DNA of 10,256 nt from JBFHNV01 sp965365655 (GTDB lineage Bacteria > Pseudomonadota > Gammaproteobacteria > HK1). This document shows positions 1-6,677 of the stretch, one piece after another. Below the pieces are notes generated by a model, which saw only the letters and a program-made list of their open reading frames with translations, did no database searches and was not told the DNA's origin. The stretch is taken from the NCBI GenBank assembly GCA_965365655.1, contig CBDUCN010000190.1, positions 1 to 10,256 on the forward strand. The letters are read 5' to 3'. Position 1 is the first letter of the stretch; every line of letters begins with the position of its first letter. A program made the position numbers and the translations under genes.

Positions 1-585
1 CACGTCGCGGTGACCCGCGACGGCCGGCGGCTGTTCGCGGTCGATACCGGCGGCATCGACAGTGACCAGCACCGCGTGCGGATATTCGACGCGCTCACCG
101 GCACGCACCTCGACGACATCGGCAGGCGCGGCGACCGGCCCGGCGAGTTCAACCTGCCTCGCGATGCGGAGGTCGGCCCCGACGGCCGGCTCTACGTGGT
201 CGACAGCGCGAATTTCCGCGTCCAGATCTTCTCGCCGGACGGCACGCTGGAGGGGATGTTCGGGAGCGTCGGCCGGCAGCCCGGGCACTTCTCGCGCCCC
301 AAGGGGATCGCGCTCGACCCGGAAGGCCGCGTGTACGTCAGCGACGCGGCCTTCGGCAACTTCCAGATCTTCACGCCCGAAGGCCGGCTGCTGCTCTTCG
401 TCGGAAGGCGCGGGGCCAGCGCGGCGCCCGCGACCTACATGCTGCCGGCCGGTATCGACATCGACGAGGACGGGCGCATCGTCATGGTCGACCAGTACTT
501 CCGCAAGGTGGACGTGTACCGACCGGCGACGCTGCCCGCCGACGCCGGGGCGCTGGGGGCGTGGAACCGGCCCGCCGGCGATTGA
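1..585 (+). CDS. NHL-repeat / six-bladed beta-propeller protein, 3' part
   Basis: The frame is open from the first base, so the start lies left of the window; 194 residues and a TGA stop are visible. Four blade-like repeats can be read. The clearest have a G-x-F-x-x-P turn, then D-G-R-x-Y-V-x-D, then a N-x-R-V-Q-I-F strand, for example GEFNLPRDAEVGPDGRLYVV and the following blade GHFSRPKGIALDPEGRVYVS. This is the NHL pattern of six-bladed beta-propellers. NHL propellers are generally binding or scaffolding modules, and the sequence shows no catalytic residues. The visible part lacks a CXXCH motif, and a signal peptide, if any, would be outside the window. The gene converges on a tetraheme cytochrome and lies near a triheme lipoprotein, so a role in assembling or docking exported cytochromes is possible but inferred. 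The family assignment is firm; the function is not. Confidence 0.85.
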   Translation, partial: HVAVTRDGRRLFAVDTGGIDSDQHRVRIFDALTGTHLDDIGRRGDRPGEFNLPRDAEVGPDGRLYVVDSANFRVQIFSPDGTLEGMFGSVGRQPGHFSRPKGIALDPEGRVYVSDAAFGNFQIFTPEGRLLLFVGRRGASAAPATYMLPAGIDIDEDGRIVMVDQYFRKVDVYRPATLPADAGALGAWNRPAGD

Positions 586-681
586 ACGGGTGCGCGTGAA
601 TGCGCGGCCCTGCGCGGCCTGGCCACACGCGGGCTGTCGCCATCCCACCGTCCCCGGCCCTCCCGCCGGGGTCCTGCCGCG

Positions 682-706
682 CCGGCCGGCATTCGCCGCC
701 GGCCGG
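682..706. terminator. GC-rich hairpin between convergent genes, possible terminator
   Basis: A perfect 9-bp stem (682-690 CCGGCCGGC with 698-706 GCCGGCCGG) encloses a 7-nt loop. It sits in the 138-bp gap between the convergent beta-propeller and tetraheme cytochrome genes, about 18 bp beyond the cytochrome stop. There is no T-run on either side, so this is not a classical intrinsic terminator. In DNA this GC-rich such stems also occur by chance. Confidence 0.3.
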
Positions 707-723
707 TCAGCCCGCGCGCACCG

Positions 724-1560
724 TCACATCGCGTGACAGCTGACGCACAGGTTGGTGCCGCTGGCGTCGCGCAGGAAGTTTGCACGCTCGGCGTGCGGGT
801 CGTGACACGACGCGCACTCGACGAACGGCACTTCCTGCTGGATTCCCATCGGCCGCGTGTACAGGTGGATGTCGCCGCGCTGGCGCCCCTCGGCGCCGGT
901 CTCCAGCCACCACACCGTGGCGCCGTCGATGATCGCGCTGAGCGGCTCGCGGAAACCGGTGACGCGCTGATCCTCCGCGCTCGGCACGCGCACTCCCGTC
1001 GCACCGGGGCGGATTCCGGCGCCCAACCCGAGCACCACGGTCGACGTGTTGCCCCGCCACGCGCCATACGGAATGCCGACCGGATGGCTCACGCTCAGCT
1101 GCGCCGCGGGGCCGACGCTGCCCGGCGCGATCATCGAGCTGGCGCGCATGACGTCGCCGGCGGGCGGCGGCCGCGCGGGCCCGTCCAGCGTCACGTTGAG
1201 CGCCTGCACGCCGTCGTGACACGACACGCACGCGAGAGACACGGACCCCATGTCCTCGATGTTCGCGAGGTTCGAGCGGCCGAAGCTGTCGAAGGTGGTG
1301 AAGCCCGCCCCCTCCTCGACCTCCAGGTGTTGCCACAGCGGAGGCGAGGCGCTCTCTCCGTGCGGCGTGTGGCAGTACGCGCACACGGCGCTGGAGTCCT
1401 CCTCGCCGGTCACCGGGCCGCGGCCGGAACCGATCAGGTTGTGGGGCGTGTTGGCGACGCCCGCCCCGACGCTCGCCGGCACCGACACGAGGTACATTCC
1501 GAGCAGGAGCGCGCGGGTGGCGCGCGCGGGGATCGGGGGCGTCTGGCGTGAGCGCATCAT
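724..1560 (-). CDS. Secreted tetraheme c-type cytochrome (doubled-CXXCH, OmcE-like)
   Basis: The product is 278 aa from the ATG at 1560. An Arg-containing n-region is followed by a hydrophobic stretch (about residues 17-30) and a likely Sec cleavage near residue 36, so it is exported. Four heme c motifs are visible: CAYCH (60-64), CVSCH (111-115), CASCH (249-253) and CVSCH (272-276). Conserved context includes TPHNL, CHTPHGE, CHDGVQA, SHPVG and CHDPHAE. These features are typical of the doubled-CXXCH / cytochrome c3-like family that includes tetraheme OmcE-type proteins. Six further histidines (40, 67, 78, 159, 232, 256) are enough for bis-His ligation of all four hemes. The likely role is low-potential electron transfer in the periplasm or outside the cell. 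The start is uncertain: GTG at 1596, ATG at 1581, or ATG at 1557 are also in frame, and none has a clear Shine-Dalgarno. The gene diverges from the triheme lipoprotein gene with almost no gap. Confidence 0.86.
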   Translation of the reverse strand: MMRSRQTPPIPARATRALLLGMYLVSVPASVGAGVANTPHNLIGSGRGPVTGEEDSSAVCAYCHTPHGESASPPLWQHLEVEEGAGFTTFDSFGRSNLANIEDMGSVSLACVSCHDGVQALNVTLDGPARPPPAGDVMRASSMIAPGSVGPAAQLSVSHPVGIPYGAWRGNTSTVVLGLGAGIRPGATGVRVPSAEDQRVTGFREPLSAIIDGATVWWLETGAEGRQRGDIHLYTRPMGIQQEVPFVECASCHDPHAERANFLRDASGTNLCVSCHAM

Positions 1561-1579
1561 CGACGGAGCCGGCGAGACC

Positions 1580-2500
1580 ATGAGCAGTGTAGTCACTCGC
1601 GAACGGTGTGGCCCGCGCCTTGCGTTCCTGTCGGCAATTTACTCCAGCCTGTTCCTGCTCGCGTCCTGCAATGCCCCCCCGCGCACGGACACGCTCCCGG
1701 CGCACGCGGACGCCCGTGCCGCGCAGGCCGCCGCGGTCCCCGCGCGCGCAGACGCGGGCGCGACGGACGGAGGCGCAACCCCGCGCCCCGCACAGGCCGC
1801 CGCGGCCCCCTCCCGCGCCGAAGCGGTTGCGGCAGCGGCGATCGCAGACGCGACGGCGCCCGCGGCACGCACGCCGCCCCCGGCGGCGCCGGAGACCGTG
1901 ATGGAAGCCGCGCCGGAGATCGTGCCGCCGACGGCGTCCCCGCCGGCGCCGTCATCCTCACGGACGAGCGCGCCCGAGGCGCCGCGCGGCGCGGCTGCCG
2001 AGCCGGCTCCGGCCCGCGTCAGGGCGCGGCCGCCCGCGCCTCCGCGCCTGCAGGTGACCGACGTAGACCCCATCCACGACCGCTCGAACCCCGCCTACGG
2101 CCAGCTGCAGAAGCCGAGCGAGGCGCTGACCGGCATGCCGCTGGACCGGATGGGCCGCGTGAACTGGGTGCAGGCCCTGGACGAGGGCCTGGTGGCGCCG
2201 CGGGCGAGCGTGAGCGGCGGCGGCAGCATGGAGGTCCTGGAGCGCGACATCGTCATGACCGACACGCGCTCGATGCCGCACGTGCTCTTCCCGCACGCCG
2301 CCCATACCCAGTGGCTGAGCTGCGACAACTGCCATCCCGAACCCTTCGTCGCCCGCGACGGCGCGAACCCGATCAACATGGACGCGATCTTCAAGGGGCA
2401 GTTCTGCGGCGTGTGCCACGACAAGGTGGCCTTCTCGACCTTCGTCTGCGAGCGCTGCCACAGCATTCCCCACGCGGGGTCGCCTGCGAAGTGGTGGTGA
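1580..2500 (+). CDS. Lipoprotein cytochrome with C-terminal c7-type triheme domain
   Basis: The product is 306 aa. The ATG at 1580 is the only plausible start: it yields a hydrophobic segment ending in a lipobox LASC with Cys30 as lipid site, and a weak GGAG lies at 1565-1568. Asn follows the lipidated Cys, so there is no Asp+2 inner-membrane retention signal; by the E. coli rule it would go to the outer membrane. Residues 31-157 are a low-complexity Ala/Pro/Arg linker. The C-terminal part holds three heme motifs: CDNCH (248-252), CGVCH (276-280) and CERCH (290-294). Ligand-like histidines occur in MPHVLFPHAAH and SIPH. The F-P-H-x-x-H, CxxCH, FCGxCH, CxxCH order matches the c(7)-type triheme domain family. 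The likely job is membrane-anchored electron transfer, with the linker giving the heme domain reach. The gene is divergent from the tetraheme cytochrome. Confidence 0.86.
   Translation: MSSVVTRERCGPRLAFLSAIYSSLFLLASCNAPPRTDTLPAHADARAAQAAAVPARADAGATDGGATPRPAQAAAAPSRAEAVAAAAIADATAPAARTPPPAAPETVMEAAPEIVPPTASPPAPSSSRTSAPEAPRGAAAEPAPARVRARPPAPPRLQVTDVDPIHDRSNPAYGQLQKPSEALTGMPLDRMGRVNWVQALDEGLVAPRASVSGGGSMEVLERDIVMTDTRSMPHVLFPHAAHTQWLSCDNCHPEPFVARDGANPINMDAIFKGQFCGVCHDKVAFSTFVCERCHSIPHAGSPAKWW
1724..1805 (+). repeat. In-frame 13-bp direct repeat inside the Ala/Pro linker
   Basis: CAGGCCGCCGCGG occurs at 1724-1736 and again at 1793-1805. The offset is 69 bp (23 codons), so both copies encode the same Gln-Ala-Ala-Ala step. 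This suggests the linker grew by local duplication, although such GC-rich Ala codons also recur by chance. Confidence 0.4.
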
Positions 2501-2828
2501 GCACCGGAACGCGCGACGCCGTGGCGCCTGGGACGGCGCGGCACGCGACGGGGTGGGCACGCCCGGCAGCGCGCCGCCTCGCCGCCGGCCTTTCCAGACC
2601 CGGGGAGCCGTTTCCCGTTTCTGGAAAACGATGGACGCGATCGCGCCGACGGCACGACGGCAGTCCGTCGGGCGCGCGGCGATCGCGACACGGAACGGTT
2701 CTTGCTCCGGAAGCCGGTCGCGGCACCGGCCCGCGCGTCGCGCGCGACGACCTGAGCCCGATCGTCGTGCGCGCGACGGGGCCGCATCGCGGCCGAAACC
2801 CTCGAAGCCCTTGATCCGGACCGTTCAC
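2501..2828. other. 328-bp gap without a convincing gene
   Basis: The plus frame is open through this stretch into the next gene. Its translation is an Arg/Pro-rich string with no signal peptide or domain, which is typical of non-coding GC-rich DNA. The real gene has its own signal peptide starting at 2829. The gap contains a strong imperfect hairpin (2591-2627) and a small 6-bp stem (2655-2660 with 2665-2670). It probably holds the promoter of the downstream operon, but I see no convincing -35/-10 pair. Confidence 0.6.
2591..2627. repeat. Long imperfect inverted repeat / stem-loop
   Basis: TTTCCAGA (2591-2598) pairs perfectly with TCTGGAAA (2620-2627). After a 2x2 internal loop, CGGGGA (2601-2606) pairs with TTCCCG (2612-2617) with one G-T wobble, leaving a 5-nt loop. 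The outer arm is AT-richer than its surroundings, so chance is less likely than for the GC-only stems nearby. It lies 90 bp after the triheme gene and about 200 bp before the PilJ-type gene. There is no T-tract on either strand. It could be an atypical terminator, an RNA-stabilising stem or an operator. Confidence 0.55.
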
Positions 2829-3644
2829 GTGCCGTCACGCCGAGTCACCTGCCTCTCCTGCGCCGCGCTGCTCGCGTGCGCGACGCTGCTGGCCGCGCCC
2901 GCGGCGCGCGCGCAGGACGGAGACGCGCTCGCGAGGGCCATCGCCGCGGCCAGCCACCAGCGCATGCTCGTCGAACGCGTCACCAAGGCCTGGTGCCTGC
3001 TCGGCCTGGGCAACGAGAACCGTTACCCGCGCGTGCAGCTGTTCGACTCCATCGAGGGCTTCGAGGCGCGGCTGGCCGAGCTGGAGGTGCTGCTGCTCGA
3101 CTGGCCGCAGCTGAAGCCAGGCGTCGCCGCGATCCGGCAGCGCTGGCAGTCGTTCGAGCGCATCGCGAGCCAGGAGCCGGCCCGTCCGCGCGCGCTGGAG
3201 CTGCTCGCCGCCGAGCAACACGTGCTCGACGCCGGCGATCGCCTGGTGCGTGCGCTCGCGTCCCAGGCCGGGTCCCCGACGGCCCGGGTGCTGGATCTCG
3301 CCGGGCGACAGGCGATGCTGGCGCAGCGCCTGGTCAAGACCTATGCCTACCTGGCCTGGGGCTTCGACCAGCCGCACGTGCTGGACCAGTTCGTCAACGC
3401 GTGGAACGACTACGAGGCGGCGCAGGCCCGGCTCGAGGCCTTTCCCGGCAACACGCGGGCGCTGCGCGATGCCCTCGCGGACGCGGCCGAGGAATGGGGC
3501 TGGCTCAAGGGCGCGCTGAGCCTGTACCGCGCGGACCTGTTCTACCCGGGTATCATCGACGACTCGGGCGAGAAGCTGCTCGCAGACATCGCCCGGGTCA
3601 CCACCCTCTACCAGAAGCAACTGGCGCGCACGGGCGCGCCCTGA
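2829..3644 (+). CDS. Secreted protein with two PilJ-type (type IV pili MCP N-terminal) sensor repeats
   Basis: The product is 271 aa from GTG 2829. This start gives a clean Sec signal peptide (hydrophobic 9-23, cleavage after AARA near residue 28); TTG 2811 is an alternative, and neither has a good Shine-Dalgarno. Two related helices are visible: ASHQRMLVERVTKAWCLLGL (41-60) and AGRQAMLAQRLVKTYAYLAW (158-177). These match the A-G-R-Q-R-M-L-S-Q-R core of the PilJ / type IV pili methyl-accepting chemotaxis transducer N-terminal domain, also seen in nitrate-sensor-like periplasmic modules. No transmembrane anchor, HAMP or signalling domain follows, so it is a free-standing periplasmic helical protein, perhaps ligand-binding. 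The gene stops 39 bp before ccmD and is probably co-transcribed with it, in the place where ccmC would usually lie. The domain call is good; the ligand and role are unknown. Confidence 0.77.
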   Translation: MPSRRVTCLSCAALLACATLLAAPAARAQDGDALARAIAAASHQRMLVERVTKAWCLLGLGNENRYPRVQLFDSIEGFEARLAELEVLLLDWPQLKPGVAAIRQRWQSFERIASQEPARPRALELLAAEQHVLDAGDRLVRALASQAGSPTARVLDLAGRQAMLAQRLVKTYAYLAWGFDQPHVLDQFVNAWNDYEAAQARLEAFPGNTRALRDALADAAEEWGWLKGALSLYRADLFYPGIIDDSGEKLLADIARVTTLYQKQLARTGAP

Positions 3645-3683
3645 GCGGCGCGCGACGCCACGGCCACTCTCGAACAGACGACC

Positions 3684-3872
3684 ATGGACGACCTGCTGGA
3701 ATTCCTGCACATGGGGGGCTACGCGTTCTACGTGTGGTGGTCCTACGCCATCGTGTTCGTGCTGCTGGCGCTGAACGTGGTGCTGCCGCTGCGCCGCGAC
3801 CGCGAGGTGCGCACGCGCCTGCGGCGGACGCTGCAGCAGCCGCGGCGCGACGCCGACGGGAACGATCCGTGA
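3684..3872 (+). CDS. ccmD: Heme exporter protein CcmD
   Basis: The product is 62 aa, the normal size for this tiny membrane protein. The N-terminal FLHMGGYAFYVWWSYA (7-22) and the following hydrophobic helix ending in LPLRRDREVR are diagnostic of CcmD. There is one transmembrane segment at about 17-35 and a basic cytoplasmic tail. In System I, CcmD associates with the CcmABC transporter complex and is needed for release of holo-CcmE. Its gene normally follows ccmC, which is absent here; a PilJ-type protein gene precedes it instead. The stop overlaps the GTG of ccmG by 4 nt (GTGA, 3869-3872), so the two are probably translationally coupled. Confidence 0.94.
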   Translation: MDDLLEFLHMGGYAFYVWWSYAIVFVLLALNVVLPLRRDREVRTRLRRTLQQPRRDADGNDP

Positions 3873-4408
3873 TCCGCGCGCTGGCGGTGACGGCCGGCGC
3901 CGCCGCACTCGGCGCGCTGGCGCTGCTCGCGCCGGGCCGCGAGGCCGCGCTGCCGGCGGCTGCCGGCGTCGCGCCGCGCGAGCTTCCGGAATTCCGCGTG
4001 CCGCGGCTCGCCGAGCCGCAGCGCATGCTCAGCGCAACGGATCTGCGCGGCGACGTCACGCTGCTGAACGTGTGGGCCACCTGGTGCGTGCCGTGCCGCC
4101 AGGAGCACGGCGTGCTGCTCGCGATCGCGGGCGAGCCGGGGGTGCGCATCGTGGGCCTCAACTACCGTGACCGCCGCGAGGACGCGCTGCGCTGGCTCGA
4201 GCAGCTGGGCAATCCGTACGCCGCGGTGGGTCACGATGGCGACGGGCGCGCGGCGGGGACGCTGGGCGTCGCGGGCGCGCCGGAGACGTACGTGCTCGAC
4301 GCCGCGGGACGTATCGTCCACAGGCACGTGGGGGTCCTCACGCTGGACGCCTGGCGCTCGACGCTCGCACCCCTCGTCGCGACGCTGCGCGACCGCGGCA
4401 CGGGCTGA
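3869..4408 (+). CDS. ccmG: CcmG/DsbE thiol:disulfide oxidoreductase
   Basis: The product is 179 aa. GTG 3869 is chosen because it overlaps the ccmD stop (GTGA) and gives an N-terminal membrane anchor (about 4-22). The periplasmic part is a thioredoxin fold with the active site NVWATWCVPCRQEH (Cys73 and Cys76) and the cis-proline loop GVAGAPETYVLD (Pro138). The GAPE form is characteristic of CcmG/DsbE rather than general thioredoxins. CcmG keeps the apocytochrome CXXCH or CcmH cysteines reduced before heme ligation, drawing electrons from CcdA/DsbD-type proteins that are not seen here. It lies between ccmD and ccmI, 5 bp from the latter. No key residue is missing. Confidence 0.96.
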   Translation: MIRALAVTAGAAALGALALLAPGREAALPAAAGVAPRELPEFRVPRLAEPQRMLSATDLRGDVTLLNVWATWCVPCRQEHGVLLAIAGEPGVRIVGLNYRDRREDALRWLEQLGNPYAAVGHDGDGRAAGTLGVAGAPETYVLDAAGRIVHRHVGVLTLDAWRSTLAPLVATLRDRGTG

Positions 4409-4413
4409 CGCGC

Positions 4414-5679
4414 ATGGTCGTGTTCTGGATCTCCGCGTCGGTGATGATCGCGGTGGCACTGGCCTTCCTGCTGCCGCCGCTGATCGGACGGGTGAAGGCG
4501 AGCGACGCGTCTCGCGACGAGCTGAACCTCGCGATCTACCGCGAGCGACGCCAGGAGCTGGAATCGCAGCACCGGGCCGGCGGTCTGGACGACGCGGCGC
4601 TGGCCGCAGCAATGGCCGAGCTGGACCGCGACCTGCTGCGCGACGTCGAGCCGTCCGCCGAGGGCGACGCGGCCACAGCCAGGACAAGCCCGGTTCCCGC
4701 CATCGTCGTGGCGGTCGCGCTGCCGATGGTCGCGCTCGGGCTCTACCTGCAGATGGGCACGCCCGAGGCGCTGATGGGCGTCGCCCGCCCCGACGCGGCG
4801 TCGCGGGGCGCCGCGGGCGGAGCGCCCGGCGCCGGGAACGCCGAGCTGCCGCACTCGGTGCAGGAGATGGTCGAGGGCCTCGCCCGCAGGCTCGAGCAGC
4901 AGCCCGACGACCCCGAGGGCTGGCTGATGCTGGGTCGAAGCTACGCCGCGATGAACCGGCTGCAGGAGGCTCGCGACGCGCTCGCGCAGTCCGATCGCCT
5001 CCGGCCGGACCAGCCGATGACGCTCGTCGCGCTGGCCGAGGTGATGGCGGGAATGCAGGGCAATCGCCTGGACGGCGAGCCGGCGCGGCTGGTGGAGCGC
5101 GCGCTGGAGCTCGATCCCGAGTTCGCGCGGGCGCTGTGGCTGGCCGGCGTGCACGCGTTCAACGTCGGCGACGCCGAGCGGGCCGGCGCGCTGTGGCAGC
5201 GCATCCTCGCGCTTCCAGGGCTGAGCCCGCAGGCGGCGGCGCAGGTGCGCGAAGCGCTCGCGCAGGCCGGCACGCCGCCCGCCGCCGCGAGCGCGACGGC
5301 GGCGCCCGCACGCGCACAGGCGGACGCCGGCGGCGCGTCGGTCACCGTGAACGTGGCGCTGGACCCCGCGCTCGCCGCGCGGGTGTCCGGTGACGAGACG
5401 CTGTTCGTGTTCGCGCGCGCCGCGAGCGGGCCACGCATGCCGCTCGCGATCGCGCGCCTGACCGCAGCCGACCTCCCCGCGCGCGTGACGCTGGACGAAT
5501 CGATGGCGATGACGCCGCAGATGACGCTGGGCACCTTCCCGCAGGTGGTCGTCGGCGCGCGCGTCTCGCGCAGCGGCAATGCCACGCCCACCGCGGGCGA
5601 CCTCGAGGGCAGCAGCGCGCCGCTCGCGCCCGCCGGCGGCCCGGAGGTGACAGTCACCATCGACCGAGTGGTGCCGTGA
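4414..5679 (+). CDS. ccmI: Cytochrome c biogenesis protein CcmI (apocytochrome chaperone)
   Basis: The product is 421 aa, typical for CcmI. The first transmembrane helix (about 4-24) is followed by a cytoplasmic segment with the family signature ELNLAIYRERRQELE (36-50) and GGLDDAALAAAMAELDRDLL, then a second helix (about 95-113). The periplasmic part has TPR-like helices (about 150-285), including GWLMLGRSYAAMNRLQEARD. A beta-rich C-terminal domain (about 308-421) has FVFARAASGPRMPLAIARL and ends in TVTIDRVVP. CcmI binds apocytochrome C-termini and presents them to CcmF/CcmH. It is a separate protein here, not fused to CcmH, and is encoded on the opposite strand from ccmFH. The stop overlaps the next gene's GTG by 4 nt. 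Confidence 0.94.
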   Translation: MVVFWISASVMIAVALAFLLPPLIGRVKASDASRDELNLAIYRERRQELESQHRAGGLDDAALAAAMAELDRDLLRDVEPSAEGDAATARTSPVPAIVVAVALPMVALGLYLQMGTPEALMGVARPDAASRGAAGGAPGAGNAELPHSVQEMVEGLARRLEQQPDDPEGWLMLGRSYAAMNRLQEARDALAQSDRLRPDQPMTLVALAEVMAGMQGNRLDGEPARLVERALELDPEFARALWLAGVHAFNVGDAERAGALWQRILALPGLSPQAAAQVREALAQAGTPPAAASATAAPARAQADAGGASVTVNVALDPALAARVSGDETLFVFARAASGPRMPLAIARLTAADLPARVTLDESMAMTPQMTLGTFPQVVVGARVSRSGNATPTAGDLEGSSAPLAPAGGPEVTVTIDRVVP

Positions 5680-6677
5680 AGCGTGCGCGCCCGCCCCGCG
5701 CAGCGGCCTGCGCGGGGCTCGCGGGAGCGCTCGTGCTGTCGGCCTGCGCCACGGTCGCGCCGCCACCGCCGCATCCGCTCGACGAGACGATCGTGCGCAG
5801 CCGCGACGCCGCGCGCCTGGATCCCCGCACGCTCTTCGACGTTGCCGCCGAGGCGGACGTCGTGCTTCTCGGCGAGAAGCACGACAACCCTCGCCACCAC
5901 GAGCTCGAGCTGCGCATGCTGCGCGAGCTCGTCGCGCGGGGGCGACAGCCGGCGCTGGGCCTCGAGATGGCGGACATCTCGCAGAGCGCGATCCTGATGC
6001 GCTACGTGGCCCGCGGCGGAGTCGGGCACGCGGCCCGCGAGTCTGCGCAGACGCTCGCCGCGGCCCTCGGCTGGAGCGACGACGACTGGCGCGTCGACGC
6101 CTACGGGCCACTGCTCGACTACGCCCGGGAGCAGGGGCTGAGCGTGTTCGGCGCGGACCTGCCGGTCGTGCTGCGCCGGCGCATCTCCGAGGTGGGAATC
6201 GACGGCCTCACCGGCGTCGAGCGCGCGCTGCTGCCGGACACACCGCCGGCGCAGCCCGCTTACGCCGACCTCACGCGCGAGCGCATCCGCGAGGCGCACT
6301 GCGGCCACGGCAGCCCGGCCTACCTCGATCGGCTGCTGGCGAACTGGACCGCGCGCAACGAGACCATCGCGCGCGCCGTGGACGCGGCGCTGGACGCCGG
6401 AGACGGCCGGCCGGTGGTGCTGGTCGTCGGGTGGGGCCACCTGCGCAACGATCGTGGGGTCCCCGAGCGGCTGCGGCGCCTGCGTCCGCAGGCGCGTGTC
6501 GTCGCGCTGGGCCTGCGCGAGACACAGCCCGCGCTCACCGATCTCGCGAGCTACGTCGCGCCGCTGTCATCAGGCGGCGTGGACTTCCCCCCGGACCACC
6601 CCTACCTCTGGCTCACGGCGCCCGTCGCGTCGGACCATCCGGATCCCTGCGCGGCGTTCCGCCGCGGATCCGGCTGA
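5676..6677 (+). CDS. ChaN-family lipoprotein (Cofac_haem_bdg domain)
   Basis: The product is 333 aa from GTG 5676, which overlaps the ccmI stop as GTGA. The signal peptide ends in a lipobox LSAC with Cys24. The domain signature VVLLGEKHDNPRHHELELRM (62-81) and the later VVGWGHLRNDRGVPERL (250-266) identify the ChaN/Cofac_haem_bdg (DUF399) family. In Campylobacter, ChaN is a lipoprotein reported to bind stacked hemes and is linked to iron uptake. The family also belongs to a larger EreA-like fold with conserved Glu and His, so hydrolase-like activity cannot be excluded. Coupling to ccmI suggests a heme-related periplasmic or outer-membrane job, but that is inferred. It converges on the small cytochrome gene 41 bp further on. 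Confidence 0.9.
   Translation: MKRARPPRAAACAGLAGALVLSACATVAPPPPHPLDETIVRSRDAARLDPRTLFDVAAEADVVLLGEKHDNPRHHELELRMLRELVARGRQPALGLEMADISQSAILMRYVARGGVGHAARESAQTLAAALGWSDDDWRVDAYGPLLDYAREQGLSVFGADLPVVLRRRISEVGIDGLTGVERALLPDTPPAQPAYADLTRERIREAHCGHGSPAYLDRLLANWTARNETIARAVDAALDAGDGRPVVLVVGWGHLRNDRGVPERLRRLRPQARVVALGLRETQPALTDLASYVAPLSSGGVDFPPDHPYLWLTAPVASDHPDPCAAFRRGSG

Noticed and set aside
1250..1579. A 110-codon upstream extension of the triheme lipoprotein.
   Set aside because: It overlaps the tetraheme coding region antisense and would place the lipobox signal internally.
2811..2824. TTGAT at 2811 as an FNR/ANR-type site.
   Set aside because: Only one half-site is present; no ATCAA follows after four bases, and it lies too close to the start codon.
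2553..2828. A 92-codon in-frame N-terminal extension of the PilJ-type protein from ATG 2553.
   Set aside because: It is an Arg/Pro-rich string without structure and would bury the clear Sec signal peptide that begins at 2829.
4231..6111. A 626-codon open frame on the minus strand opposite ccmI and the ChaN gene.
   Set aside because: It is Arg/Ala-rich with no domain signature, while the plus strand carries clear CcmG, CcmI and ChaN motifs. Long antisense open frames are expected at this GC content.
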